Shown piece after piece: positions 51,642 through 62,890 of a stretch of DNA of 64,000 nucleotides. Where the stretch lies: assembly GCF_030758935.1 (NCBI RefSeq), contig NZ_CP132333.1, forward strand, positions 372,001 through 436,000, read 5' to 3'. The DNA is from Geothrix sp. PMB-07. GTDB lineage: Bacteria; Acidobacteriota; Holophagae; Holophagales; Holophagaceae. The notes beneath the pieces were generated by a model. That model was not told the origin of the DNA. It saw nothing but the letters and a program-made list of their open reading frames with translations, and ran no database searches. Position 1 is the stretch's first letter; every line of letters begins with the position of its first letter. Both the position numbers and the translations under genes were made by a program.

Positions 51642-54416
51642 TCAGACCACCGGCTGGGCTTCGCCCATGAGGCGCTGGTGGATGGCGGCGGCGGCCCGGC
51701 GGCCCTGACCCATGGCCAGAATGACCGTGGCGCCGCCCGTGATGACATCGCCCCCGGCAAAAACGCCCGGGATGGAGGTCTCGCCCGTTTCGTTGTCCAC
51801 CACAACCACCCCGCCCTTGAGGGTCTTCAGGCCTTTGTCGGTCATGGCGATGAGGGGGTTCACGTCGAAGCCCAGGGCGACCACGAGGGTGTCGCAGGGG
51901 ATCATGATGCGCTCGTCGGTCATCTTGGGGCTGCGGCGACCATCGGGGCCCGGTTCGCCCAGCTCCATGACGGCGCACTCGGCGTGCGTCATCCAGCCCT
52001 TGTCATTGCCGTGCAGCTGGACGGGCGTGCAGAGGAACTTGAACTCCACGCCCTCCTCGTGGGCGTGCTCCAGCTCCTCCTTGCGGGCCGTGGATTCCTT
52101 GATGGTGCGCCGGTAGACCACGGTCACATGCTCCGCGCCCATGCGGCGGGCGGCGCGGGCGGCATCCATGGCCGTGTTGCCCGCGCCCACGATGATGACG
52201 TGCTTGCCGACGGTCACCGGGGTGCCGTAGTTGGGGAAGAGGTCGGCGCGCATGAGGTTGATGCGGGTGAGGAATTCATTGGCGGTGTAGACGCCCTTGT
52301 ACTCCTCGCCGGGAATGCCCATCATCTTGGGCAGGCCGGCGCCGGTGCCCATGAAGATGGCATCGTTCTCCTTGCGCAGATCCTCCAGCGTCATGCTGCG
52401 GCCCACGAGGGTGTTCATGACGAAGGTGACGCCCAGGCCGCGCAGGGTGGAGACTTCCTGATCCACGATGGCGTTGGGCAGGCGGAACTCGGGGATGCCG
52501 TAGAGCATCACGCCGCCGGGCTTGTGGAAGGCGTCGTAGACCGTGACCTGGTGGCCCTTCTTCACCAGCTCGCCCGCCACGGTGAGGCCTGCGGGGCCCG
52601 CGCCGATGACGGCCACCTTCTTGCCTGTGGCGGCTTCCACGGGAGGCAGTTCGTCAGAGCCCAGCATCGAGTCGCTGGCGTAGCGCTCCAGGCGGCCGAT
52701 GGAGACGGGCAGGCCCTTGATGCCCACCACGCACTTGATCTCGCACTGCTTCTCCTGGGGGCAGACGCGGCCGCAGACCGAGCCCAGCGAGGAGCTCTCC
52801 TTGATGATGCGGGCGGCGGCCTTGGGGTCGTCGTTGACGATCTGCTGGAGGAATGCCGGGATGTTGATGCTCACCGGGCAGCCCTCGATGCAGGCCGGAT
52901 GCTTGCACATGATGCAGCGGGCGGCCTCCAGCTTGGCCTGCTCGGGCGAGAGGCCCAGGCTCACCTCGTCGAAGTTGCACACGCGCAGGTCGGGCGGCTG
53001 GCAGGCCATCTCCTGGCGGGGGATCTTCATCTTCTGGCTGGGCTTGATGGCGCCCAGGTCGAGGGTCTGCCAGTCGGCCAGGTCGGTGACGGGGGCGTTC
53101 AGGTACTGCGAGTAGTCCACGGGGCCCGTGGCGGCCACACGGCCGATCTTGCACTCGCTCGGATCGCACTGCTCTTCGGCCTTGTACCAGTCGGAGCGCA
53201 TGCGCAGCATGTTGAAGTCCACCTGGTGGCCGTCGAAGTCGGGGCCGTCGAAGCAGGCGAACTTGGTCTGGCCGCCCACGGTGACGCGGCAGCCGCCGCA
53301 CATGCCGGTGCCGTCCACCATGAGGGCATTGAGGCTCACCAGGGTGAAGATGCCGTGCGGTTTCGTCAGGTCGGAGACGGCGCGCATCATGGGCAGGGGG
53401 CCCACGGCGACCACTTCAGCGATGGGCTCGCGGGCGATGACATCCTTGAGGGCGTCGGTCACCAGGCCCTTGCGGCCCAGGGTGCCGTCATCGGTGGTGA
53501 CGATCAGCTCGGCGGACGCCGCGCCCAGCTCGTCGGCCAGCAGCACGCGCTCCTTGCTGCGGCCGCCCAGGATGGTGATGACGCGGCGGCCCTTGGCGTG
53601 CAGCTCCTCGGCGGCGGGCAGGATGGCGGCGCTGCCATAGCCGCCAGCCATCAGCACGATGGTGCCTTCCTCCACCAGCTCCGTCGGCGTGCCCATGGGG
53701 CCGGCCACGGCGTAGAGTCGATCCCCCGCACTGAGCTTGCCCATGGCCTGGGTGGTGGCGCCCACTTCCTGCATGATGAAGTGGATGTAGCCCTTGCGCG
53801 CGTCACCGCCCGCCAGCGTGAGGGGGATGCGCTCACTCTCGGGGAAGGGGGCCACCATGAAGAACTGGCCCGGCTTGCGGCCGCGGGCCACCTGGGGCGC
53901 CTGTACGATGAAGGACCAGGTTTCGGGCGCGATGAGCTTCTTCTCGAGGATGAGGTAGCCGTCCTGGGTCTCGGCATCGGAGGCATAGAGCGACTTGCCC
54001 TTGAGCAGGGGCAGCATGAGGTGCTCTTCCGCCTCGATGTGATCGCGGATGAGATCCACCAGGCGCTGGCCCAGCAGGGTGAGTGAACGCGGTGCGCGCA
54101 CTTGTCCTTCAGTGATCTCCGCCAGCAGTTGCAGCGTGAGATCCCACATCTGGCGGTGGTCCTCATGCAGCCGCTGGTGGAGGGCCTCGGCGCCGATCTC
54201 TTCCAGCAGGGGGAACAGTTCGCGCTCCTCGGCCTCGTTGTGGGGGCGCAGCACCTCGTAAATCCACTTGGCGCCGAGATCCACACCTTTCCAGTCACCG
54301 GTGCCGAGGGCTTCGGCCATCCGCGTCAGCCGACTCTGGGCCTCCTCGTGGGTGGCGTGCCAGTTCGGCGTGGGCAGATTGCCGGAGCTGATCAGCGGTG
54401 TGATCGAATCGGACAT
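51642..54416 (-). CDS. Hemerythrin-NfnA-NfnB three-part fusion (NADPH:ferredoxin oxidoreductase-like)
   Basis: The 924-residue product joins three units. Residues 1-140 form a hemerythrin HHE domain with His20/23, H59xxxE63, H84/H87 and H126xxxE130, fit to bind a di-iron oxygen centre. Residues 150-430 match the NfnA/ferredoxin-NADP reductase alpha subunit, with FAD/NAD parts and the 2Fe-2S motif TGMCGGCRV...FACFDGPDFDG. Residues 450-924 match NfnB/small glutamate-synthase-type flavoprotein, with CIMCKHPACIEGCP, CGRVCPQEKQCEIKC and GAGPAGLTVAGEL. Nfn links ferredoxin, NADH and NADPH by electron bifurcation. The gene heads the nifJ operon; the oxygen-binding domain may tell or shield an oxygen-sensitive enzyme. 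A CRP-type dyad lies 76 bp upstream. Confidence 0.9.
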   Translation of the reverse strand: MSDSITPLISSGNLPTPNWHATHEEAQSRLTRMAEALGTGDWKGVDLGAKWIYEVLRPHNEAEERELFPLLEEIGAEALHQRLHEDHRQMWDLTLQLLAEITEGQVRAPRSLTLLGQRLVDLIRDHIEAEEHLMLPLLKGKSLYASDAETQDGYLILEKKLIAPETWSFIVQAPQVARGRKPGQFFMVAPFPESERIPLTLAGGDARKGYIHFIMQEVGATTQAMGKLSAGDRLYAVAGPMGTPTELVEEGTIVLMAGGYGSAAILPAAEELHAKGRRVITILGGRSKERVLLADELGAASAELIVTTDDGTLGRKGLVTDALKDVIAREPIAEVVAVGPLPMMRAVSDLTKPHGIFTLVSLNALMVDGTGMCGGCRVTVGGQTKFACFDGPDFDGHQVDFNMLRMRSDWYKAEEQCDPSECKIGRVAATGPVDYSQYLNAPVTDLADWQTLDLGAIKPSQKMKIPRQEMACQPPDLRVCNFDEVSLGLSPEQAKLEAARCIMCKHPACIEGCPVSINIPAFLQQIVNDDPKAAARIIKESSSLGSVCGRVCPQEKQCEIKCVVGIKGLPVSIGRLERYASDSMLGSDELPPVEAATGKKVAVIGAGPAGLTVAGELVKKGHQVTVYDAFHKPGGVMLYGIPEFRLPNAIVDQEVSTLRGLGVTFVMNTLVGRSMTLEDLRKENDAIFMGTGAGLPKMMGIPGEEYKGVYTANEFLTRINLMRADLFPNYGTPVTVGKHVIIVGAGNTAMDAARAARRMGAEHVTVVYRRTIKESTARKEELEHAHEEGVEFKFLCTPVQLHGNDKGWMTHAECAVMELGEPGPDGRRSPKMTDERIMIPCDTLVVALGFDVNPLIAMTDKGLKTLKGGVVVVDNETGETSIPGVFAGGDVITGGATVILAMGQGRRAAAAIHQRLMGEAQPVV

Positions 54417-54491
54417 GGATGCCTCCAGATCCGTTCAGCATGCTCTGGAGATGGCCTGAATTCTGTGTCTAAAAACCTAAATGGGACCAGT

Positions 54492-54507
54492 TGTGATCCA
54501 TGCCACA
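54492..54507 (-). promoter_or_regulatory. Weak CRP-type dyad before the Nfn fusion
   Basis: TGTGA-TCCATG-CCACA has the CRP spacing and an exact TGTGA half, with one change in the right half; it lacks the AAG extension seen at the other sites (AGG here). It is 76 bp before the start, in an AT-rich gap. Confidence 0.4.
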
Positions 54508-54558
54508 GGACGTTGGCATCGCAAGGACTTAGCTAAAGTTTTTTATATTCCATGTTGT

Positions 54559-57168
<2,610 letters not shown>

Positions 57169-57230
57169 CTGTGGGCTCGGAATCCTTTTATGGTAACGGT
57201 CTTTGACCGCTTCCGGGAGGAAGGCCGGAG

Positions 57231-57728
57231 GTGCCCCGAATTCTGGCCTGCGGTAGGGTGAAGGAAGCCGGAGGATGCCGCTTGGAACAGATCGAGGAAT
57301 TTCTGCCCTATGCCCAGAGCTGCCTGCGCCATCCCTCGGAGCGGGCGCGGCTGGCGGCCATCCTCAACCTCTGGGCGGCCAAGTGGAAGGGCAAGCACCG
57401 ACTCTTCGACTATTCCCGCAGCCACCATGGTGCCTTCCTCCATTTCAACCAGCTCATGGATGGGAAGTGGGTGCAGGCCTTCACCTTCGTGGCCACGAAG
57501 CGGGAGGGCGTCTGCCTGCGCGGTCCCGAGCCTGACCGCGTGCGCAAAGCCCACAAGTTCCGCCACAACCCCCTCGATTCCGCGCCCTTGGATGCCCTCT
57601 TTGAAGCCTGGTCGGCGCATCCCGAACACCGGCCCTGCGGCCATGCCGTGGAATTCTTCCTGGAAGAAACGCCCGACGACACCTGGGCCGCCTGCCTGCA
57701 GGAAGTGCTGATTCACCTGGGCGCCTGA
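57231..57728 (+). CDS. Hypothetical protein
   Basis: A 165-residue soluble protein with a GTG start behind GGGAGG (57215-57220), ten bases away; a second GTG at 57258 is an alternative. No membrane segment or signal is seen. It has several Cys and His (CLRHPSERARL, SRSHHGAFLHF, HPEHRPCGHAVEF) but no set pattern that I can name. Codon use fits the neighbours. It is divergent from the hybrid kinase gene. I do not recognise its family. Confidence 0.6.
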   Translation: MPRILACGRVKEAGGCRLEQIEEFLPYAQSCLRHPSERARLAAILNLWAAKWKGKHRLFDYSRSHHGAFLHFNQLMDGKWVQAFTFVATKREGVCLRGPEPDRVRKAHKFRHNPLDSAPLDALFEAWSAHPEHRPCGHAVEFFLEETPDDTWAACLQEVLIHLGA

Positions 57729-57743
57729 CGACCGCAAAACGTG

Positions 57744-57808
57744 AACCGCGAATGTCGCGATTGCACGCGAATAAAAAACAAGAGCTCGGTGGGTGTTCAT
57801 TCGCGGTT
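57744..57808. repeat. Inverted repeat of the intergenic GCGAAT type
   Basis: AACCGCGAATG (57744-57754) and its exact complement CATTCGCGGTT (57798-57808) flank a middle with further GCGAT and GCGAAT words. It resembles short dispersed elements common in intergenic regions of environmental bacteria. It lies between the hypothetical gene and the phe leader. Confidence 0.6.
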
Positions 57809-57868
57809 AGCTGTTTTCACAACCCTCTTGCGGAAGCGCTCGGGTTCAGGCATGGTTTCAGGACTGCC

Positions 57869-57937
57869 ATGCTGACCTCCCGCTTCTATTTCGCCTTTAG
57901 CTTTCGCACCTCGGGTGCGAGGGTAGGCGGCGTCTAG
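57869..57937 (+). CDS. Phenylalanine operon leader peptide (pheL-like)
   Basis: A 22-residue frame reading MLTSRFYFAFSFRTSGARVG and GV. Four Phe codons at positions 6, 8, 10 and 12, with a Tyr between, give the run FYFAFSF. AGGA in CAGGACTGCC stands a few bases before the ATG. The frame ends at TAG 57935-57937, 23 bases before an intrinsic terminator that precedes pheA. This is the plan of a ribosome-stalling Phe leader, as in E. coli PheL (which has FFFAFFF). Confidence 0.85.
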   Translation: MLTSRFYFAFSFRTSGARVGGV

Positions 57938-57989
57938 ATCCGGAACCGCTTCGACCATCGCCCCCGAGACCTTACGGCTCGGGGGTTTT
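57905..57989 (+). terminator. phe attenuator: terminator with competing antiterminator
   Basis: CCCCCGAG (57961-57968) and CTCGGGGG (57978-57985) form the terminator stem, followed by TTTT (57986-57989). Inside the leader, CGCACC/GGTGCG (57905-57910 and 57914-57919) forms a pause hairpin. The segment CTCGGGTGCG (57910-57919) can instead pair with CGCCCCCGAG (57959-57968) in nine of ten positions, which blocks the terminator. A ribosome stalled on the Phe codons (57884-57904) would melt the first hairpin and favour the antiterminator. Confidence 0.85.
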
Positions 57990-58006
57990 CGCATGTAGGA
58001 GAACCC

Positions 58007-59113
58007 ATGACTCAGACGGATCCGACCCCACTCGCGCAGCTGCGCCAGGGCATCGATGCGGTGGATGACCAGGTGCTGGCCCTGCTCAACCGGCGCGCGG
58101 CCCTGGCCGCCGAAGTGGGGAGGCTGAAGGCGGAGGTGGCGCCCTCGGCGCTGTTCCATGTGCCCAAGCGGGAGCGGGAAATCCTGGCCCGGCTGGAAGC
58201 GGCCAACGCCGGTCCCTTTCCGGATGCCGCCGTGCGCACCATCTTCCAGGAAATCATGAGCGCCTGCCTCAGCCTGGAGAAGCCGCTGCGCGTGGCCTTC
58301 CTGGGGCCCGAAGGCACCTTCACGCACTTGGCGGCCCGGCAGCAGTTCGGCGGCTCCAGTCAGGCGCTGCCCCAGGGCACCATCCAGGCCGTGTTCCAGG
58401 CGGTGGAGCGGGCCCGGGCGGACTACGGCGTGGTGCCCGTGGAAAACGCCACGGAAGGCGCGGTGGATTCCACCCTGGATGCCTTCCTCGACAGCCCCCT
58501 GCGCATCTGCGCGGAGATCCTGCTGCCCGTGGATCAGGCCCTGCTCCTGAGGCCCGAGCTGGATCTGGGCGGCGTTCGGCGCGTGTACTCACATCCCCAG
58601 GCCCTGGGCCAATGCCGCAAGTGGCTGGAAGTCCACCTCCCCGGGGCGGATCGCATCGAGGCGCCCTCCACTTCGGAGGCTGCGCGGCTGGCGCGTGAGG
58701 ATGCCGAGGGTGCCGCCATCGCTTCCGAACTGGCGGCGGAACTCTTCGGCCTGCGCGTGGCCGAGGCGCGCATCCAGGATCTGGCCGCCAACGCCACCCG
58801 CTTCGTGGTGCTGGGCCCTAAGGCCGCCGAGCCCACGGGCCGCGACCGCACCACCTTGGTGGCCATGGCTCAGGATGGCCCGGGCGCGCTGCTGCGGTTG
58901 CTCGAGCCCCTGGCCCGCCGCGGCCTGAACCTGAGCCGCATCCAGAGCCGCCCCACGCGGCGCAAGCTCTGGGAGTATGCCTTCTTCCTGGATGTGGAAG
59001 GCCACGCCGAGGATCCAGCCATGGCCGAGGCCCTGGTCGAACTTCAATCCGCCTGCGCCTCGCTGAAGGTGCTGGGCAGCTACCCGCAAGCAAGCATGGA
59101 AGGTGCGCGATGA
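58007..59113 (+). CDS. pheA: Bifunctional chorismate mutase / prephenate dehydratase
   Basis: The 368-residue product has an N-terminal AroQ-type chorismate mutase (LRQGIDAVDDQVLALLNRRAALA, then KREREILARLE) to about residue 88. A prephenate dehydratase domain follows (FLGPEGTFTHLAA near 98, VPVENATEGAV near 143, the NATRFVVLG end near 262). An ACT domain lies from about 280, with LSRIQSRPTRRKLWEYAFFLD, the site that binds phenylalanine for feedback control. AGGAG stands before the ATG. It lies directly behind the phe attenuator and overlaps the DAHP synthase gene by four bases. Confidence 0.96.
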   Translation: MTQTDPTPLAQLRQGIDAVDDQVLALLNRRAALAAEVGRLKAEVAPSALFHVPKREREILARLEAANAGPFPDAAVRTIFQEIMSACLSLEKPLRVAFLGPEGTFTHLAARQQFGGSSQALPQGTIQAVFQAVERARADYGVVPVENATEGAVDSTLDAFLDSPLRICAEILLPVDQALLLRPELDLGGVRRVYSHPQALGQCRKWLEVHLPGADRIEAPSTSEAARLAREDAEGAAIASELAAELFGLRVAEARIQDLAANATRFVVLGPKAAEPTGRDRTTLVAMAQDGPGALLRLLEPLARRGLNLSRIQSRPTRRKLWEYAFFLDVEGHAEDPAMAEALVELQSACASLKVLGSYPQASMEGAR

Positions 59114-60450
59114 AGGCCATCATGAACACCACGTTGAACACTTGGCAGCCCAACTCCTGGCGGAATCTTCCCGCGGCTCAGCAGCCCGTCTACCGAGACG
59201 CGGCGGCGGTCAACACGGTGTTGGCCGAGCTGGCCGAACTGCCGCCCCTGGTGGTGGCCGAAGAGGTGGATTCCCTGCAACACCTGCTGGCGGAGGCTGC
59301 CGAGGGCAAGCGCTTCCTGCTGCAGGGCGGGGACTGCGCCGAGGCCTTCGCCGATTGTCGCGGCGCCATCATCCAGGACAAGCTGCGCGTGCTGCTGCAG
59401 ATGTCCGTGCTCATCACCCACGGCGGCCGTACCGGTGTCATCCACCTGGGGCGCATCGCAGGCCAGTACGCCAAGCCCCGCAGTGGCACCACGGAGCGCA
59501 TCGATGGCCGCGAGGTGCCGGTCTACCGCGGCGACCTCATCAATGGCCTCGCACCCGATCAACGCGAAGCCGATCCGAATCGTTTATTGGAGGCCTACCA
59601 CCGCGCCGCCGCCACCCTGAACCACCTGCGGGCCCTGGTGGATGGTGGGTTTGCGGACCTTCAGCATCCCGAACACTGGGATCTCAGCTGGAGCCGTGAG
59701 GATGCGGGCCACTACCTCGAAACCCTCGACCAGGTGCAGAACTCCCTGAACTTCGTCCAGCGCCTGGGCGGGCTGCCCGAACACCTGCGCACAGGCGAAC
59801 TCTTCACCAGCCACGAGGCGCTGCACCTCCCCTTCGAGACCGCGCTCACGCGTTTCGTGCCCGAGTACAACCGCCACTACAACCTGGGCGCCCATTTCCT
59901 GTGGGTGGGGGAACGCACCCGTCAGTTGGATGGCGCCCACCTGGAGTACCTCCGCGGCATCGCCAATCCCATCGGCCTGAAGGTGGGTGCCTCCATGACG
60001 CCGGACACCCTGCGCCAGGTGCTGTCCAAGCTGGATCCAGAGCGTCGTCCCGGGCGCCTCACCCTCATCACGCGCTTCGGCGCCGACAAGGCCGAGGCGG
60101 TGTTGCCTGCCCTGATCGAAGCGGCTCGGGCCGAAGGCCATCCCGTGCTCTGGAGCTGCGACCCCATGCACGGCAACGGCCGCACGGCGGCAGGCGGGAT
60201 TAAGACCCGCGCCTTCGGGGACATCCTCCAGGAGCTGCAGGAAGTGGCGGCCCTCCACCGCGCCCATGGTTCCCGCATGGGCGCCGTCCACTTCGAGCTC
60301 ACCGGCGAACCCGTGACCGAATGCACCGGCGGCATGGAGGGGCTGGATGAAGCCAGCCTGCAGCGGGCCTACCGCAGCGGCTGCGACCCCCGCCTCAACC
60401 GCAGCCAGAGTCTGGAGATGGCGTTTCTCATCGCACAGATGATCCGCTGA
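59110..60450 (+). CDS. Type II 3-deoxy-7-phosphoheptulonate (DAHP) synthase
   Basis: The 446-residue product is a class II (plant/mycobacterial-type) DAHP synthase: WRNLPAAQQPVY near residue 17, FLLQGGDCAEAF near 75, GRIAGQYAKPRS near 115, VGERTRQLDGAHLEYLRGI near 273, and the metal/substrate segment CDPMHGNGR near 357. It makes DAHP from phosphoenolpyruvate and erythrose-4-phosphate, the first shikimate step. The start overlaps the pheA stop (ATGA), so both are controlled by the phe attenuator; this ties the entry of the shikimate pathway to phenylalanine supply. Confidence 0.95.
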   Translation: MKAIMNTTLNTWQPNSWRNLPAAQQPVYRDAAAVNTVLAELAELPPLVVAEEVDSLQHLLAEAAEGKRFLLQGGDCAEAFADCRGAIIQDKLRVLLQMSVLITHGGRTGVIHLGRIAGQYAKPRSGTTERIDGREVPVYRGDLINGLAPDQREADPNRLLEAYHRAAATLNHLRALVDGGFADLQHPEHWDLSWSREDAGHYLETLDQVQNSLNFVQRLGGLPEHLRTGELFTSHEALHLPFETALTRFVPEYNRHYNLGAHFLWVGERTRQLDGAHLEYLRGIANPIGLKVGASMTPDTLRQVLSKLDPERRPGRLTLITRFGADKAEAVLPALIEAARAEGHPVLWSCDPMHGNGRTAAGGIKTRAFGDILQELQEVAALHRAHGSRMGAVHFELTGEPVTECTGGMEGLDEASLQRAYRSGCDPRLNRSQSLEMAFLIAQMIR

Positions 60451-60511
60451 CTTCCGGCGGCTGAATCCTCATGGCGTCGGCAGGCTCGTCGAAAGGAGGG
60501 GAGGAGCCGTC

Positions 60512-60802
60512 ATGCGTCGCCGGGATGTCGTTTCACTGTGCCTGATCTGGGGCCTCGTGCTGGCGGCCCTGGCCTGGGCCCTGTCCACGCAGTTCCGCTG
60601 GGTGCAGGAAGCCAAGCCCATTCAGGTGCAGCGGCCATCGGCACCGGAGAAGGGCGAGGGGGCGGAACCTCCACCGGCCTCGGCCACCGGTGTCATCGGC
60701 ACCATCGACGACGACACCCGGGCGGCGTTGGCGAAGGGACTGGGCGGAGTGCCCGCGGAACCTCCGAAGGTCAAGCCCTCCGGCACGAAGAAGGGGCGCT
60801 GA
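60512..60802 (+). CDS. Small membrane-anchored protein
   Basis: A 96-residue protein with one N-terminal membrane helix (VVSLCLIWGLVLAALAWAL) and a Pro/Ala/Gly-rich remainder (APEKGEGAEPPPASA), ending with Lys and Arg. A very strong AGGAGGGGAGGAG region stands before the ATG. It lies 61 bp behind the DAHP synthase gene on the same strand. No function can be named; its stop lies close to the convergent asparaginase gene. Confidence 0.65.
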   Translation: MRRRDVVSLCLIWGLVLAALAWALSTQFRWVQEAKPIQVQRPSAPEKGEGAEPPPASATGVIGTIDDDTRAALAKGLGGVPAEPPKVKPSGTKKGR

Positions 60803-60806
60803 TCGC

Positions 60807-61811
60807 CTACTTCGCCACGCTCCAGGCCATCTGGTGGCGGTAGTCCTTCACGAAGGCTTTCTGCTCGGCGGAGTAGTTGCAGCCGCCGCCTGTGCTGTCG
60901 GGGCCCACGGCCACAATGCCCAGATCGATGCGCGCGGGAAAGGCCGCCAGGGCCCGATCCACGGCCTTCTGCGCAGAATAGCCTTTGGCCAGCAGGTCGT
61001 AGGTGGTTTTGGCCACCAGGTGCTTGACGATGTCCTCGCCGTTGCCGGTGCAGGCCACGGCGCCCTTGGGCCCGGCGTAGATGCCCGCGCCGTACATGGG
61101 CACGTCGCCCACGCGGCCGTAGAAGGTGATGGTGGTGCCGCCGGTGCTGATGGCGGCGGCGAAGCGGCCCTTGGCGTCCCGCGTGACGCAGCCCACGGTG
61201 TCGGGGGTGCCCAGGGCCTCCTTGAGCGGCGTGGGGAAGTTCCAGCCCTTCTTCCAGTCGTAGCGCTTCCAGGCTTCGATCTGGCGGGGATCCTCGCCCT
61301 TGAGGATGCTCTGCACCTTCTGGAAGCGGGCCAGGTTCTCGGCGCAGGTGGGATCGTAATCGGCGAAGCCCATGGCCCGGGCGAAACGGGTGGCCCCTTC
61401 GCCCACGATGAGGATGTGGGGGGTGTCCATGACCTTCCGGGCCACCAGCACGGGGTTCTTCACGCGCTCGATGGCGGCCACGGCGCCGAAGCCTCCGGTG
61501 GCGCCATCCATGCAGGCGGCGTCCATCTGGATGGTCTTGCCGTCGAGGCGGATGTTGGCGCCGGTGCCCGCGTTGAAGCGCGGGTCATCTTCCATGACCA
61601 CCACCCCCGCCAGGGCCGCCTCCAGGGCCTCGGCCCCGGTGCTGAGTGTGGCCAGGGCCTTGGCCGCGGCCTTGTCGGTGCCATCCATGCGGCTGCGGGG
61701 GCTGCCGGCGCCGCCGTGGACCACCGCTGCGGGTGGGGCGGGCTGGGCGGCGGAAAGCCCGGCGGCCAGGGTGAGCAGCAGGAGGGAAAGGATGCGGTTT
61801 ATGCGGTTCAT
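60807..61811 (-). CDS. Exported isoaspartyl peptidase / type 2 asparaginase
   Basis: The 334-residue product has a signal peptide (MNRINRILSLLLLTLAAGLS, cleavage near AAQP). It is an Ntn-hydrolase: VVHGGAGSPRSR near residue 30, MEDDPRFNAGTGANIR near 73, and the self-cleavage site with nucleophile Thr in PDTVGCVTRDAKGRFAAAIST near residue 204. Family members hydrolyse isoaspartyl dipeptides and asparagine. GAGGAG precedes the ATG at 61811. It is 13 bp behind moaA on the same strand, likely cotranscribed, without an evident functional tie. Confidence 0.9.
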   Translation of the reverse strand: MNRINRILSLLLLTLAAGLSAAQPAPPAAVVHGGAGSPRSRMDGTDKAAAKALATLSTGAEALEAALAGVVVMEDDPRFNAGTGANIRLDGKTIQMDAACMDGATGGFGAVAAIERVKNPVLVARKVMDTPHILIVGEGATRFARAMGFADYDPTCAENLARFQKVQSILKGEDPRQIEAWKRYDWKKGWNFPTPLKEALGTPDTVGCVTRDAKGRFAAAISTGGTTITFYGRVGDVPMYGAGIYAGPKGAVACTGNGEDIVKHLVAKTTYDLLAKGYSAQKAVDRALAAFPARIDLGIVAVGPDSTGGGCNYSAEQKAFVKDYRHQMAWSVAK

Positions 61812-61824
61812 GGGACTCCTCGGA

Positions 61825-62829
61825 TCAACCGCCGATGTGGGACATCTCCACCTTGGGCAGGCCGGGCGTGTCAGCGCGCCGCAGTTCGGAGTAGCGGTCT
61901 TCGCGGCGCTTCCAGTGCGAAGCCAGCAGCGAGGCCAGGTCGGCGTCGCTGTGGCCCGCCCGCAGGAAGGCCTTGAGATCGAGGCCCTGCCCGGCGAAGA
62001 GGCAGGTGTAGAGGTGGCCGTCGGCGGACAGCCGCGCCCGGTCGCAGTCGCGGCAGAAGGGCATCGTGACCGAGGCGATGAGTCCCACGCCGCCCTTGCC
62101 GTCGACGTAGCGCCAATCGCGGGCCACGGCCCCGGCCGAAGCCGGGACGGGCTCCAGGGGCCACTGGCCATGGAGGATGCGGTGCACTTCGTCGGCGGGC
62201 ACCACGGCCTCCAGGCGCCAGCCATTGGTGGTGCCCACGTCCATGAATTCGATGAAGCGCAAGGTGTGGCCCGCTTCCCGGGCGAAGGCCGCCAGATCGA
62301 GGATCTCGTCCTCGTTGACGCCCCGCTGCAGCACACAGTTGAGCTTGAGGGGGCCGTAGCCTGCGGCGCGGGCGGCTTCGATGCCTGCAAGCACATGGGA
62401 CAGTGGCAGCTCCGTGTCGCTGAGGGCGCGGAAGCGATCCGGACGAAGGGTGTCCAGGCTCACGGTCATCCGCTTCAAACCCGCTTCCCGCAGGGCCGGA
62501 GCCTGCTCAGGAAGCAGCACGCCGTTGGTGGTGAGGGCCAGATCCTCCAGGCCGGGGAGCGCGGCCAGCATGCGGACAAGGGCTGGCAGCTCCCGGCGGA
62601 GCAGGGGCTCGCCGCCGGTGAGGCGCACCTTGCTGACGCCCAGGCCGGTGAAGATCCGCACCAGTCGCGTGAGTTCCTCGAAGGTGAGCAGGGCCTCCCG
62701 CGGCAGGAAGGGGTGGTCAGGCCCGAAGACCTCCTTGGGCATGCAGTAGCCGCAGCGGAAGTTGCACCGGTCGGTGACCGAAATGCGGAGGGCCTTGAGG
62801 GGCCGGGCCAAGGTGTCGGACGGCTGCAT
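61825..62829 (-). CDS. moaA: GTP 3',8-cyclase
   Basis: The 334-residue product is a radical SAM enzyme with the cluster motif CNFRCGYC near residues 23-30, TGGEPLLR near 72, a second 4Fe-4S motif CRDCDRARLSADGHLYTC near 253-270, and the C-terminal GG that completes the MoaA active site. It turns GTP into the first molybdopterin intermediate together with MoaC. ATG at 62829 is used; a TTG at 62838 in the same frame has GGAGG nine bases upstream and may be the true start. No other moa gene is adjacent; moeA is at 31.6 kb. Confidence 0.95.
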   Translation of the reverse strand: MQPSDTLARPLKALRISVTDRCNFRCGYCMPKEVFGPDHPFLPREALLTFEELTRLVRIFTGLGVSKVRLTGGEPLLRRELPALVRMLAALPGLEDLALTTNGVLLPEQAPALREAGLKRMTVSLDTLRPDRFRALSDTELPLSHVLAGIEAARAAGYGPLKLNCVLQRGVNEDEILDLAAFAREAGHTLRFIEFMDVGTTNGWRLEAVVPADEVHRILHGQWPLEPVPASAGAVARDWRYVDGKGGVGLIASVTMPFCRDCDRARLSADGHLYTCLFAGQGLDLKAFLRAGHSDADLASLLASHWKRREDRYSELRRADTPGLPKVEMSHIGG

Positions 62830-62890
62830 ATCCCACAAGCATAATTGCCTCCGAGCGGTCACAATGGATTGTTTGGATGGACTAGCAGAT

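Noticed and set aside
62838-62864. TTGTGA/TATGCT as a moaA promoter
   Set aside because: Spacing is only 15 bp, and it would place the transcript start beyond the GGAGG at 62848-62852 that probably serves moaA.
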